This document shows positions 35,078 through 44,572 of a DNA stretch of 64,000 nucleotides, in pieces (the first letter of the stretch is position 1; every line of letters starts with the position of its first letter). The position numbers and the translations under genes were made by a program. The notes beneath the pieces are model-generated. The model was given only the letters and a program-made list of their open reading frames with translations, had not been told where the DNA came from and made no database searches. This DNA is from Bacteroides sp. ET71 (lineage in GTDB: Bacteria > Bacteroidota > Bacteroidia > Bacteroidales > Bacteroidaceae): assembly GCF_023336905.1 (NCBI RefSeq), contig NZ_JAMBLS010000005.1, forward strand, positions 62,001 through 126,000, given 5' to 3'.

Positions 35078-38000
35078 CTAATTTATCTGGAACCTGAGGT
35101 CGGGATGCCCTTTTAAGTATGAAATCAGCTCGCGGCCCACGTTCAGTTTGACCGGTCTCGACACGAGGTCGACGGCCATGCGCGTATCTTTGTCCATCAC
35201 CTTAAAGCACAGTTGCGTGTTGCCGGGGTGTGCTTTGGTCAGGTCGGCCAGTTCGGCGATGAGCCCTTTGTTCAGGACGCTGAGCGGAATGAAGATGGTA
35301 ATCTTTTCCACCAGCTTCTCCTTCACGTCGGGCAGCAGCTCGATGGAAGTGACCTTTACCTCCAGCTCGTTCTGTTTCCATTGCTTGGCCTGGCACCGTG
35401 CCTTGATGAACAGGAAAGTCTTTTCGCCCAGGTAACCTTGCCAGGTGACCCAGTCGTTGCCAAAGAACGGCAGTTCGGCCGAGCCCGTGTAGTCTTCGAT
35501 GCGGACGATGCCGTAGGGGTTGCCGTTCTTGCTGGTGCCACGCCGCACGTCAGTGACCATGCCTCCCATGGTGATTTCGCGTCCCACGAGGTTTTCTTTG
35601 TTCTCCAGTTCCTTCATGTGCGTGTTGCACACATTCTCCAGTATGACCGAAAACTCGTCCAACGGATGTGCCGAGAGGTAGATGCCTACCAGTTCGCGTT
35701 CCTTGTTCAGACGCTCCAGGTCGCTCCAGCGTTCGGTGGGCAATATTTCGGGCGTAGAGACTTGCACCATGTTCTCGCCTCCGAACAGCGAGTTCAAGGC
35801 CATGGCCTTGTCCATTTGGTAGCGGTTGCCGTAGCGCACCAAAGTTTCCAAGAAGCTCTCGTTCTTGGCATTGACGGCGAAATACTGTTCGCGCGTCAGC
35901 TCGGGGAAGTTGTCGAAACTGCCGGACAGTGCCAGACATTCCAGGTTCTTCTTGTTGCAGGCGTTCAGGTTGACGCGCTGCACGAAGTCGAATATGCCTT
36001 TGTACGGCCCCTCCTTCTTACGCCCTTCTATGATGCTTTCTACGGCGCTTTCGCCCACTCCCTTCACGGCTCCCAGCCCGAAGCGGATGTTGCCCTCGGC
36101 ATTGACGGTGAACTTCAGGTTACTTTCGTTCACGTCCGGTCCCAATACCTTGATGCCCATTGCCTTACATTCATCCATGAACTTCGTGATGTCCGTGATG
36201 TTGTCCTTGCTTCGGCTCATCACGGCAGCCATGTATTCGGCGGGATAGTTGGCCTTGAGGTAGGCCGTCTGGTAAGCCACCCACGAGTAGCACGTGGCGT
36301 GCGATTTGTTGAAGGCGTACGAAGCAAACTTTTCCCAGTCCGCCCAGATTTTCTCCAACACCTTCGGGTCGTGGCCGTTCTTCTTGCCGCCTTCGATGAA
36401 CTTGGGTTTCATGTGGTCCAGCTTGTCGCGCAGCTTCTTACCCATCGCTTTGCGCAGGGCATCAGACTCACCGCGGGTGAAGTTGGCCAGCAATCGGGAC
36501 AGCAACATGACCTGCTCCTGGTAGACGGTGATGCCATACGTGTCCTTCAGATACTTCTCCATGATAGGGATGTCATACTCGATGGGCTTGCGTCCCCACT
36601 TGCGGTCGATGAAGTCGGGGATGTAATCCATAGGCCCCGGCCGGTAGAGGGCGTTCATGGCGATGAGGTCCTCGAAGGTGCTGGGCTGAAGCTCGCGCAG
36701 GTACTTCTGCATGCCGGCCGACTCGAACTGGAAGGTGCCCACGGTACGTCCGTCGCAGTAAAGTTTATAAGTGGCCGGGTCGTCTATGGGGATGGTGTCG
36801 ATGTCCAAGTCTATGCCCCGGTGCAACTTCACGTTGGCCACGGCTTCCTTGATAATGGAAAGCGTCTTCAGGCCTAAGAAGTCCATCTTGATCAGTCCGG
36901 TGTCTTCGATGACCGAGCCTTCGTATTGTGTGACCAGCATCTTTTCGCCCGTCTCCTTGTCGTCGGCCGTGCTGACGGGCACCCAGTCGGTGATGTCGTC
37001 TCGGCAGATGATGGTGCCGCAGGCGTGCACGCCCGTGCCTCGCACGTTTCCTTCCAGCATTTTGGCGTATTTGAGGGTGTCGCGCACGCGTTCGTCGGGC
37101 GAGGCTTCGGCGGCTCGCAGTTCGGGGACGTATTCGATGGCGTTGGGCAGGTTCAGCTTCTTGTCGGGAATCTTGTCGGGAATCAGTTTGCAGAGGCGGT
37201 CAGACTCGGCCACGGAGAGCCCTTGCACGCGGGCCACGTCCTTGATAGCCATCTTCGTGGCCATCGTGCCGTAGGTGATGATGTGCGCCACTTTCTCCTG
37301 GCCGTACTTCTCCGTCACCCAGCGCAAGACTTCTCCGCGTCCGTCGTCGTCGAAGTCTACGTCGATATCGGGCAGCGAGATGCGGTCGGGGTTCAGGAAA
37401 CGTTCGAACAGCAGGTCGTACTGTATGGGGTCGATCTTGGTGATGCCTAAGCAATAGGCCACGGCCGAGCCGGCCGCCGAGCCGCGTCCCGGGCCTACGG
37501 ACACGCCCAGTTGGGTGCGCGCCGCGTTGATGAAGTCTTGCACAATGAGGAAGTAGCCCGGGAAACCCATTGTCTTCATGATGTATAGCTCGAACACCAG
37601 CCGTTCTTTGATTTCCTCGGACAGCGGGTCGCCATACAGCCTTTTGGCTCCGTCGAAAGTCAGTTTGGCCAGGTAGTCGGCCTCCAACTTGATGCGGTAC
37701 AGCTTCTCGTAGCCGCCCAAACGTTTGATTTTAGCGTTGGCGGCGTCTTCATCCAGCACGACGTTACCGTTTTCGTCCTGGGTGAACTCGTCGAACAAGT
37801 CTTTCTCGGTATATTTCTTTCGGTATTCTTCCTCCGTGCCGAAGTCTTCGGGGATGGCGAAGGTAGGCATGATGGGAGCGTGGTCTATGGAATAGTATTC
37901 CACTTTGTCCAGAATTTCCAGCGTATTCGAAAGGGCCTCGGGCACGTCGGCAAAAAGCTGGTTCATCTCTGCCTTGGTTTTCATCCATTCCTGCTTGGTG

Positions 38001-38875
38001 TAGAGCATCCGTTTGGGGTCGTTCAAATCCTTTTGGGTACTGAGGCAGATGAGGCGGTCGTGTGCTTCGGCGTTTTCTTCGTCCACAAAGTGCACGTCGT
38101 TCGTGCAGATAACCTTGATATTGTATTTCTTGGCATACTCCAGCAACTTGGCGTTCACTTTCTGCTGCAAAGGGAAGGCTTCGTGGTTGGCACGTTCGAC
38201 GGTTGCCTTGTGGCGTTGCAGTTCTAAGTAATAGTCCTCGCCGAATAGGTTCTTGTACCATTGGATGGCCTCTTCCGCCTCGTCGTAATGGTCGGCGATT
38301 ATCTTCTTGGGTATCTCTCCGCCTAAGCAGGCCGAGCAGACGATGAGGCCCTCGTGGTATTTCTCCAGTTCGCTTCGGTCGGTACGTGGACGCATGTAGT
38401 AACCCTTCGTCCATGCGCGGGAGACCAACTTGATGAGGTTATGGTAGCCTTTCTCGTTCTTCGCCAGGACGATGAGGTGCCAGCCGCTTTGGTCGGGTTT
38501 TCCTTCCTTCTTATCCATGGTGCGGTGGGCCACGTACATCTCGCATCCGATGACGGGCTTGAACAGCTTGCTTTCTGCTTCGGCTATTTTCTTTTGACAA
38601 GCCGCCATCTCCTCCAAGGTTTCAGCATCCTTGGACGAAGCGTTTTCCAGCTCGGCCAGGCGTTTCTTCAGTTCTTTGATTTCTCCGCGCGGGCCGCTGT
38701 TCTTTTTGCTTACATAGTTGTAGAACTCTTTGATGCCAAACATATTGCCATGGTCGGTGACGGCGATTCCTTTCATGCCGTCTTTCATGGCTTTGTCTAC
38801 TAACTTGCTGACGCTGGCCTGACCGTCGAGGAGCGAATATTGGGTGTGTACGTGTAGGTGGACGAAATCTTGCAT
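35078..38875 (-). CDS. dnaE: DNA polymerase III subunit alpha
   Basis: 1265 residues from the ATG at 38875, which begins with the PHP signature H-L-H-V-H-T-Q-Y-S-L-L-D-G; a start 20 codons upstream is less likely. PHP domain about 1-300, then the C-family polymerase palm with the catalytic P-D-I-D-V-D-F-D-D-D near residue 500, a helix-hairpin-helix region, and an OB-fold near 1050-1130 (V-G-R-E-I-T-M-G-G-M-V-T-D-V-R). An insertion with a K/E-rich coiled coil lies after the first PHP motif (about 55-100). Main replicative polymerase. Divergent from psd. Confidence 0.98.
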   Translation of the reverse strand: MQDFVHLHVHTQYSLLDGQASVSKLVDKAMKDGMKGIAVTDHGNMFGIKEFYNYVSKKNSGPRGEIKELKKRLAELENASSKDAETLEEMAACQKKIAEAESKLFKPVIGCEMYVAHRTMDKKEGKPDQSGWHLIVLAKNEKGYHNLIKLVSRAWTKGYYMRPRTDRSELEKYHEGLIVCSACLGGEIPKKIIADHYDEAEEAIQWYKNLFGEDYYLELQRHKATVERANHEAFPLQQKVNAKLLEYAKKYNIKVICTNDVHFVDEENAEAHDRLICLSTQKDLNDPKRMLYTKQEWMKTKAEMNQLFADVPEALSNTLEILDKVEYYSIDHAPIMPTFAIPEDFGTEEEYRKKYTEKDLFDEFTQDENGNVVLDEDAANAKIKRLGGYEKLYRIKLEADYLAKLTFDGAKRLYGDPLSEEIKERLVFELYIMKTMGFPGYFLIVQDFINAARTQLGVSVGPGRGSAAGSAVAYCLGITKIDPIQYDLLFERFLNPDRISLPDIDVDFDDDGRGEVLRWVTEKYGQEKVAHIITYGTMATKMAIKDVARVQGLSVAESDRLCKLIPDKIPDKKLNLPNAIEYVPELRAAEASPDERVRDTLKYAKMLEGNVRGTGVHACGTIICRDDITDWVPVSTADDKETGEKMLVTQYEGSVIEDTGLIKMDFLGLKTLSIIKEAVANVKLHRGIDLDIDTIPIDDPATYKLYCDGRTVGTFQFESAGMQKYLRELQPSTFEDLIAMNALYRPGPMDYIPDFIDRKWGRKPIEYDIPIMEKYLKDTYGITVYQEQVMLLSRLLANFTRGESDALRKAMGKKLRDKLDHMKPKFIEGGKKNGHDPKVLEKIWADWEKFASYAFNKSHATCYSWVAYQTAYLKANYPAEYMAAVMSRSKDNITDITKFMDECKAMGIKVLGPDVNESNLKFTVNAEGNIRFGLGAVKGVGESAVESIIEGRKKEGPYKGIFDFVQRVNLNACNKKNLECLALSGSFDNFPELTREQYFAVNAKNESFLETLVRYGNRYQMDKAMALNSLFGGENMVQVSTPEILPTERWSDLERLNKERELVGIYLSAHPLDEFSVILENVCNTHMKELENKENLVGREITMGGMVTDVRRGTSKNGNPYGIVRIEDYTGSAELPFFGNDWVTWQGYLGEKTFLFIKARCQAKQWKQNELEVKVTSIELLPDVKEKLVEKITIFIPLSVLNKGLIAELADLTKAHPGNTQLCFKVMDKDTRMAVDLVSRPVKLNVGRELISYLKGHPDLRFQIN

Positions 38876-39005
38876 AGTTTGAGTTTTCCTTTCTAATGAG
38901 CGCATAAAAATACAACCAAATGCGGGATTGGGCAAAATTTTCTCCCAAAAGTTATTAACAGGTACTTTTCTGTACGCTTTTTTTGCTTCATGTTCAAAAT
39001 AAGCC

Positions 39006-39013
39006 TATTTTTG
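39006..39013 (+). promoter_or_regulatory. -7 box of psd-pssA
   Basis: TATTTTTG fits TAnnTTTG, about 48 nt before the psd ATG. It excludes the upstream in-frame start at 38983. Confidence 0.6.
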
Positions 39014-39060
39014 CACGCAGATTCTACATTATTCATAACAACTGTTGTAATTACGAGATA

Positions 39061-39747
39061 ATGGGTCGTTTGAAAAGATTGAAGAAAATACGCATACACC
39101 GTGAAGGTACACATACACTGACTGGCAGCTTTCTGTTGCTGTTAATCATTAACGCTGCGCTTTACTGGGGGCTGGAGACCAGAATCCCTTTCTATATTAT
39201 TGCTCTGTTGAGTCTGGTGGTTTATGGGATTATGGTTAATTTCTTCCGTTGTCCTATCCGGCTGTTCGGGCAAGATACGGAGAAGGTGGTGGTGGCTCCT
39301 GCTGACGGAAAGGTGGTAGTCGTGGAAGAGGTGGACGAGAACGAGTATTTCCACGACCGTCGTATTATGATTTCTATCTTCATGAGTTTGGTGAACGTGC
39401 ATGCCAACTGGTATCCTGTGGATGGGACGGTGAAGAAAGTTCTTCATCAAAACGGCAAATTCATGAAAGCGTGGCTGCCCAAGGCCAGTACGGATAACGA
39501 ACGGTCGACCGTGGTCATCGAGACGCCCGAAGGCGTGGAGGTGATGGCCCGTCAGATTGCCGGTGCAATGGCGCGGCGAATCGTCACATACGCTGTGGAA
39601 GGTGACGAGTGTTACATTGACGAGCACATGGGGTTCATCAAGTTCGGTTCGCGTGTGGATGTGTTCCTGCCACTGGGTACGGAGGTGCTGGTCAAACTGG
39701 GGCAAACGACCACGGGTAACCAGACCGTCATTGCCAGACTAAAATAA
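39061..39747 (+). CDS. psd: Phosphatidylserine decarboxylase (archaeal/short type)
   Basis: 228 residues from the ATG at 39061. Pyruvoyl enzyme making phosphatidylethanolamine. Two N-terminal membrane segments (about 22-60) are followed by the catalytic domain with [11 protein letters not shown], the V-N-V-H-A-N-W-Y-P motif and the self-cleavage F-G-S-R-V-D at the C-terminus (G-S cleavage). Directly precedes pssA, its substrate-producing partner. Confidence 0.95.
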   Translation: MGRLKRLKKIRIHREGTHTLTGSFLLLLIINAALYWGLETRIPFYIIALLSLVVYGIMVNFFRCPIRLFGQDTEKVVVAPADGKVVVVEEVDENEYFHDRRIMISIFMSLVNVHANWYPVDGTVKKVLHQNGKFMKAWLPKASTDNERSTVVIETPEGVEVMARQIAGAMARRIVTYAVEGDECYIDEHMGFIKFGSRVDVFLPLGTEVLVKLGQTTTGNQTVIARLK

Positions 39748-39764
39748 TTATTTCTTTTTTGCTT

Positions 39765-40472
39765 ATGGCTAATTGCATTACTCGTCACATTCCCAATACG
39801 CTGACTTGCCTGAATCTTTTTTCGGGCTGTGTGGCTGCCGTCATGGCGTTTCAGTCTCGTTATGACATGGCTTTGTTGTTCATCATCGTTGGAGCGGTGT
39901 TCGACTTTTTCGACGGGATGGCGGCGCGTGCGCTTCATGCTTATTCCAACATCGGCAAGGATTTGGATTCGCTGGCCGATGACATCAGCTTCGGCCTGGC
40001 ACCGTCGGTGGTGGTCTTTTCTCTTTTGCAGGAGATGCGTTATCCGACTTATCTGGAGGCGGTGGCTCCTTATTTCCCTTATGTGGCTTTCCTGATAGCT
40101 GTCTTTTCGGGCCTGCGTTTGGCCAAGTTCAACAATGATGCGCGGCAGACCACTTCGTTCATCGGCTTGCCTGTCCCGGCCAATGCGTTGTTCTGGGCGG
40201 CATTGGTGGCGGGGTTCCATCCTTGGCTGTCGGGAGGGGACGTTCATCCTTTGTGGCTGTTGCTGCTGGTGTGCCTGTCGTCGTGGCTGTTGGTGAGCGA
40301 GGTGCCCATGTTTTCGCTGAAGTTCAAGAGCCTGTCGTGGGCGGACAATAAGTTGCGTTTCCTCTTCCTGGCTGTTTGCATTGTGCTGCTGGCTTGCCTG
40401 CAAGTCAAGGGCTTGTCTGCTTGCATCGTGTGGTATGTCTTGCTTTCGCTCTGCACGGCTAAGCGGGGTTGA
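39765..40472 (+). CDS. pssA: CDP-diacylglycerol-serine O-phosphatidyltransferase
   Basis: 235 residues from the ATG; a TTG two codons earlier is less likely. Integral membrane enzyme making phosphatidylserine. The CDP-alcohol phosphotransferase motif D-x2-D-G-x2-A-R-x8-G-x3-D-x3-D is complete (F-D-F-F-D-G-M-A-A-R...G-K-D-L-D-S-L-A-D, about 45-70). About six further hydrophobic helices. Follows psd by 17 bp; together they give the serine-to-ethanolamine phospholipid branch. Confidence 0.96.
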   Translation: MANCITRHIPNTLTCLNLFSGCVAAVMAFQSRYDMALLFIIVGAVFDFFDGMAARALHAYSNIGKDLDSLADDISFGLAPSVVVFSLLQEMRYPTYLEAVAPYFPYVAFLIAVFSGLRLAKFNNDARQTTSFIGLPVPANALFWAALVAGFHPWLSGGDVHPLWLLLLVCLSSWLLVSEVPMFSLKFKSLSWADNKLRFLFLAVCIVLLACLQVKGLSACIVWYVLLSLCTAKRG

Positions 40473-40542
40473 ACTTTTTTTCGGCACGGTTGTTGTAGTT
40501 ATACCTTCAGAGGTAATTCATTTTTAACTTAAAACCGGATAT

Positions 40543-40836
40543 ATGCTTCATTTCTTAGGATTTATTCTGATTATCATATTGGCCATTGTGTTCATTGGCA
40601 TCGCTATCCTGCTCAGTGTGGTGCGGGGTGTCTTTGGCTTTGGCCGGGGAAAAAATACGACGGCTTATCAGCGGGCCGGCGGTGCGGAACGTACGGGTGC
40701 GGAACGTGCGCGGCGGACTGCTGTGTCGGACGACGGGACTGTGACGGTGGAAGAGGGGGAACTGCATATTAACCGGAAGAAGATTTTCGGCAAAGATGAA
40801 GGCGAGTATGTGCCTTATGAAGAGGTGAGGGATTAA
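40543..40836 (+). CDS. DUF4834 family membrane protein
   Basis: 97 residues. One strongly hydrophobic N-terminal helix (about 3-32, I/L/V-rich) leads to a G-rich turn, an R/A/E-rich linker and a beta-like tail (G-T-V-T-V-E-E-G-E-L-H-I-N). Fits the Bacteroidetes DUF4834 family, commonly found after pssA; function unknown. 70 bp separate it from pssA, with the shared terminator at 40915 downstream. Confidence 0.8.
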   Translation: MLHFLGFILIIILAIVFIGIAILLSVVRGVFGFGRGKNTTAYQRAGGAERTGAERARRTAVSDDGTVTVEEGELHINRKKIFGKDEGEYVPYEEVRD

Positions 40837-40914
40837 GGTACTTAAGCGGTCGGTCGTCCGGAGATTCTTTCCGCTGTTGTGGCTGTGGTTCCTACGTCCG
40901 GCAGAGAGAGGTTT

Positions 40915-40961
40915 AGAAACAGAAAAGGGAGAGTAATCGTTACTCTCCCTTTTCTGTTTCT
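40915..40961. terminator. Long bidirectional terminator
   Basis: A perfect 22-bp inverted repeat (starts AGAAACAGAAAAGGGAGAG) has a 3-nt TCG loop. It separates the convergent psd-pssA-DUF4834 and rplU-rpmA units. Confidence 0.95.
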
Positions 40962-40974
40962 GGGGTATGCAGTC

Positions 40975-41247
40975 TTATGCTTCTGCTTTTGTCTCTGCCG
41001 GGATGACGGACACGTAGCGTCTGTCTTCGCGGGTTACTTTGAACTGTACAGTTCCGTCTACCAAGGCGTACAGAGTGTGGTCACTACCCATGCCGATGTT
41101 TTTGCCCGGATGGAACTCGGTACCTCTCTGACGGACGATGATGTTTCCTGCCTTGCAAGCTTCACCGCCGAATATTTTAACGCCTAATCTCTTACTTGCT
41201 GATTCGCGGCCGTTCTTAGAACTACCAACACCTTTTTTATGTGCCAT
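40975..41247 (-). CDS. rpmA: 50S ribosomal protein L27
   Basis: 90 residues. Starts [16 protein letters not shown] with no N-terminal extension to be cleaved. The G-D-H-T-L-Y-A-L core is conserved. Peptidyl-transferase-centre protein. 23 bp downstream of rplU in the standard rplU-rpmA operon. Confidence 0.98.
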   Translation of the reverse strand: MAHKKGVGSSKNGRESASKRLGVKIFGGEACKAGNIIVRQRGTEFHPGKNIGMGSDHTLYALVDGTVQFKVTREDRRYVSVIPAETKAEA

Positions 41248-41270
41248 TTCTTCTTACTGTTTTTAATTGA

Positions 41271-41588
41271 TTAAGCTACTACTTCTTTGATTGTCAATTC
41301 CGTGAACTGTTCGCGGTGGCCTTTCAGCTTGCGATAGCCTTTTCTTCTTTTCTTGTGGAAAACAAGTACTTTGTCGCCTTTTACCAGCGGGGATACTACT
41401 TCGCAAACTACTTTTGCACCTTCTACGGTGGGAACTCCCACGGTGATGACACCGTCTTTGTCCACCAACAGTACTCTGTCAAACTCTACCGTTGCACCGT
41501 TTTCTGCGTTCTGCATGTGGTGAACGAACAACTTCTTTCCGGCCTCTGCTTTGAATTGCTGGCCTTGGATTTCTACAATTGCGTACAT
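41271..41588 (-). CDS. rplU: 50S ribosomal protein L21
   Basis: 105 residues. Starts [12 protein letters not shown] and has the [17 protein letters not shown] rRNA-binding segment followed by the short C-terminal strand. Assembles on 23S rRNA with L20. First gene of the operon, driven from 41681. Confidence 0.98.
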   Translation of the reverse strand: MYAIVEIQGQQFKAEAGKKLFVHHMQNAENGATVEFDRVLLVDKDGVITVGVPTVEGAKVVCEVVSPLVKGDKVLVFHKKRRKGYRKLKGHREQFTELTIKEVVA

Positions 41589-41680
41589 TTCTTATAAAAC
41601 AATGTATAAGTTAGCTCCGGCGGGTGGTCCCTAATCACTTAGAGAACTCTTAACTGAACCCGTTGCGGAATAATCGGCTG

Positions 41681-41688
41681 CAAAGGTA
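41681..41688 (-). promoter_or_regulatory. -7 box of rplU-rpmA
   Basis: Minus strand TACCTTTG fits TAnnTTTG. A leader of about 85 nt follows, long enough for autoregulatory structure, though none is obvious. Confidence 0.6.
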
Positions 41689-41750
41689 CGGATTTTATCC
41701 GAGACGGGCAAGTGTAGGCAGGGCTTTTTTATCCGTTTTTTTGCCCGCCT

Positions 41751-42257
41751 TCATGCCGGTTTGTCGCGAAACAGCTCCAGCGTGTCGCTGAACTGCTGGG
41801 CGATGAAGGCAAACCGGGGATGGTCGGGACGGACGATGAGGGCGACGTAGTTCGGGATGCCTTCTTCGTCGGGTATCTGTGCCGATAGAAAAGCGAACGT
41901 TGTCTGGCTGCCCGAAGAGCGGAACCACGATTCGAACAGGCGGCTGCGGTGCTTCTGCCGGTTGTCGCCCGTCTCGCACAGGTAGAGCATGACGGCTTCC
42001 CGCTTGCGGAAAAATTCGTAGACCAAGGCCAGGATGGTTTGCCGCAGCTTGGGGTCGCGGGGAGACTTGCGGTGGTTGGTGTTGGATATGGCAAACTCGT
42101 ATGCTTCAATGTTCGGCATAAGGTCGCTTGGCATGAAGCTTAACGTGTAATTGACGCCGTAGTCAGTGGTCAATATGTATGACAACTGGGCGTATGGAGC
42201 CAACCGGAGCATATATGGAGCAGATGTGTTGACACGCTCCAAGTCAATTTTTACCAT
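41751..42257 (-). CDS. DUF6169 family protein
   Basis: 168 residues, soluble. Begins with a beta region (Y-x-L-T-T-D-Y-G-V-x-Y-x-L-S-F) and contains the block R-D-P-K-L-R-Q-T-I-L-A-L-V-Y-E-F-F, then C-E-T-G-D-N-R-Q-K-H-R-S-R-L-F-E-x-W-F and a C-terminal Y-V-A-L-I-V-R-P-D-H-P. These mark the DUF6169 family of Bacteroidetes; function unknown. Its ATG overlaps the stop of a 59-codon upstream gene by 7 bp. Confidence 0.8.
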   Translation of the reverse strand: MVKIDLERVNTSAPYMLRLAPYAQLSYILTTDYGVNYTLSFMPSDLMPNIEAYEFAISNTNHRKSPRDPKLRQTILALVYEFFRKREAVMLYLCETGDNRQKHRSRLFESWFRSSGSQTTFAFLSAQIPDEEGIPNYVALIVRPDHPRFAFIAQQFSDTLELFRDKPA

Positions 42258-42430
42258 ACTTCGATAGATTCTGGTTCTTGCCCTGTACGTTTCTTGTATT
42301 CTGCTCTCAAGTACTCTTCCATCTGTCGGATAAGTTCTTGCTTCTTCCGCTTATGCTCCTTCATCCGCCGCCATACTTCTTCTTTGGTCAGCGTTGTCTT
42401 CTTGGGGGGTGTTTGCAATGTTTCTTCCAT
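42251..42430 (-). CDS. Small charged protein upstream of DUF6169
   Basis: 59 residues, Lys/Glu/Arg-rich, almost entirely helical: it begins M-E-E-T-L-Q-T-P-P-K-K and has a central K-E-E-V-W-R-R-M-K-E-H-K-R-K-K helix and an end of E-S-I-E-V-W. The stop TAA overlaps the DUF6169 start (ATGGTAA), and a TACCTTTG box lies 22 bp upstream, so it is very likely a genuine first gene of a two-gene operon. Its size and charge resemble an antitoxin or small regulatory partner, but this is inference. Confidence 0.75.
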   Translation of the reverse strand: MEETLQTPPKKTTLTKEEVWRRMKEHKRKKQELIRQMEEYLRAEYKKRTGQEPESIEVW

Positions 42431-42451
42431 AGTGATAAGTGTTTATGGAGG

Positions 42452-42459
42452 CAAAGGTA
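42452..42459 (-). promoter_or_regulatory. -7 box of the small protein-DUF6169 unit
   Basis: Minus strand TACCTTTG fits TAnnTTTG. Confidence 0.6.
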
Positions 42460-42513
42460 CGAATCTTGGGGTAGACGGCCAAACTTTTGAGGGATTATCT
42501 TGGTGGAGGCTGC

Positions 42514-42551
42514 AACGGTCGGGCTTCTTCCGGACAAGAAGCCCGGCCGTT
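42514..42551 (-). terminator. GC-rich hairpin after HAD-DUF3667 gene
   Basis: A 16-bp stem with one G-U (AACGGTCGGGCTTCTT and complement) has a 6-nt loop. The string GCTTCTTCCGGACAAG recurs 45 bp away at 42567, so the hairpin belongs to a short repeat. No clear T-run, so termination is only probable. Confidence 0.55.
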
Positions 42552-42595
42552 GTGTGTCAGGACCGCGCTTCTTCCGGACAAGCACCGCGCCCTGC

Positions 42596-44560
42596 TCACA
42601 GCAGGCTTTCGGCTGCGGCGATGAGGAGGAGTACGAACATCACGATGCCGACGAGCAACAGGAGGGCGTAGACGAACATCAGCAGCGTGCGCCAGAAGCT
42701 TTCCCACCACGAGCAGAGGTATAACTGCCGGAAATCCCACCAGAAAAGCAGGAAGAGGACCCACCACGGCAGGGCGAAGAGGTCGTCGGCATAGGCGGTC
42801 AGACCGATGGGCAGGAGCAAGATGCTGATGAGCATGATTTGTCCGGCGATGTAGGCTTGTATGAAGAAATGTTCCATCAGGTTGAAGCGTACCTTGGGCG
42901 GACAGCGCCTGAGCCGGCGTCGGCTTTGGAAAGCCCAGAGCGTGGCGATGGCCAGCAGGGGCAGCGTGGCGACGACGTGCAGCGTGCGGTTGCCGTGCCC
43001 CCAGCGTTTCAGCAGCTCCCATACGCGGTTGAGGAAGGGGACACTGCGGATGCCGTTCTCCAGGTAGTGGCTCAGTTTGGATTCTCCGGCCAGGACGCGG
43101 GCGGTTTGGCTCAACTCTTCCATGTCGCTCTGGTCGGCGGCAGACAGGGAGTCGGCGGTGGCAGTTTTCTGTGCCAGTTCTTTCTGCAAGAGGATGATGG
43201 CCAGGTCGTTGGCGGCTTTGGACAGGGAGTCGTCTTTGTAATTGTTTTCTTCTTGCAGTTCGGCGATGGACTCGCGCAGCTTGGCCACCTGCACGGAGTC
43301 GCTTTCGACCGTTGTTTTTTCCGTTTCTATCTGGGGGATGACCAGTTGCACGGCTAGCAGGTAGAAGGCCACGAGCAGGAAGAGCGTCTGAAGGGGCATG
43401 GAGTGGTTGGCGCGGCGGCCCTGCATGAAGTCGCGCATCAGATGGCCGGGGCGGTAGAGCAGGGCGATGAGCGTGCGGCCGAATTTGCCGTCCACACGGA
43501 ACAGGCTGCGCAGGATGTTGCCCGCCGCGTGCTTCAGCCGGAAGCGATAGACGGAACGCGTCTGTCCGCAGCGGGGGCAGAAATTGCCCGTGAACGTGTG
43601 TCCGCAGTTGCGGCAGGTGCAGGGCTGCGTGCTGAGCGGGGCGGGCACTTTGCCGCGAATCTGGCGGATGTGCAGGGCGCGGGCGCGGACGATGAGGGGG
43701 TGACACTGCTCGCACAGCCATTGTCTGGCAGCCGGAGGCAGGACACGGCGCGTGCGGAGGACTTTGACCAGATAGGCGAGGAAGAAGAGGAAGAAGAGAT
43801 ACGTCGGGTCGTCGTCCAGCGGAAAGCTTTCTTCGCAGGCAATCCATAGCAGCAGGGCCAGGATGAGCACCTGGTGTACGGCGATGCGTCGGTGGGTGGT
43901 GGGGCGTTGCGTCTTTCCCTCCGGCTCCAACAGTTCGTCCAGCGAGGACATGATGCGTTGGTGGGGATAGGCAGCCAGCTCGTCGGCGGTGGTGACGCCG
44001 TGAGTCACTCCGGCAAAGTCCACGCCGGCGGCTTGGGCCGTCTCGGCATCCACGGTGCTGTCGCCGATGTAGAGCACGCGCTTCTTCTTCACGCCCAGTT
44101 GGCGGATGGCGTAGAGCAGTCCTTCGGGGTCGGGCTTGGCGCGGGAGACGTCTTCACCGCCCACCACGATGTCCAGGAAATCCGCAGGCAGGTGCTGGTC
44201 CATGGTGTCGTGGATGCGGAAGCGGTATTTGGTGGAGATGATGCCCACACGGGCGCCCCGCTCCTTCAGCGTCCGGAGCACACGGAGCGTTTCGGGGAAG
44301 AGGCGCGTGTTGGGCGTCATGTGCACGTCGGCTTCCCGGCGGTATTCGGCTTTGAAAGCCGCCAGACGTTCGGGGTCGGTGACACCCGTCAGGATGGAGA
44401 ACGACTCCTCCAGCGTCTTGCCGATGGTGCGGCGGATGGCCTCGTCGGTCACGTCGGCATAGCCGTTGCGCTCCAGCACGTGGCGGAAGCACATCACAAT
44501 GCCGCGCGACGAGTCGGCCAGGGTGTAGTCGAAGTCAAAAAGGTAGACTTGATAAGACAT
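42596..44560 (-). CDS. HAD hydrolase fused to DUF3667 membrane protein
   Basis: 654 residues. Residues 1-212 form a phosphoglycolate-phosphatase-like HAD: D9-x-D11-x-T13, a threonine/serine motif I-I-S-T-K-Y-R and the acidic motif Y-I-G-D-S-T-V-D. After a short linker the protein becomes a DUF3667 protein: two hydrophobic stretches, a zinc ribbon C-R-N-C-G...F-C-P-R-C-G-Q (about 310-330), the F-R-V-D-G-K-F segment, a periplasmic coiled-coil loop (about 400-470) and three to four terminal helices. I know these domains as separate proteins, so the fusion is notable. Cytosolic phosphatase tethered to the membrane is the simplest reading. Confidence 0.85.
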   Translation of the reverse strand: MSYQVYLFDFDYTLADSSRGIVMCFRHVLERNGYADVTDEAIRRTIGKTLEESFSILTGVTDPERLAAFKAEYRREADVHMTPNTRLFPETLRVLRTLKERGARVGIISTKYRFRIHDTMDQHLPADFLDIVVGGEDVSRAKPDPEGLLYAIRQLGVKKKRVLYIGDSTVDAETAQAAGVDFAGVTHGVTTADELAAYPHQRIMSSLDELLEPEGKTQRPTTHRRIAVHQVLILALLLWIACEESFPLDDDPTYLFFLFFLAYLVKVLRTRRVLPPAARQWLCEQCHPLIVRARALHIRQIRGKVPAPLSTQPCTCRNCGHTFTGNFCPRCGQTRSVYRFRLKHAAGNILRSLFRVDGKFGRTLIALLYRPGHLMRDFMQGRRANHSMPLQTLFLLVAFYLLAVQLVIPQIETEKTTVESDSVQVAKLRESIAELQEENNYKDDSLSKAANDLAIILLQKELAQKTATADSLSAADQSDMEELSQTARVLAGESKLSHYLENGIRSVPFLNRVWELLKRWGHGNRTLHVVATLPLLAIATLWAFQSRRRLRRCPPKVRFNLMEHFFIQAYIAGQIMLISILLLPIGLTAYADDLFALPWWVLFLLFWWDFRQLYLCSWWESFWRTLLMFVYALLLLVGIVMFVLLLIAAAESLL

Positions 44561-44572
44561 GCGGAGGGAGAG

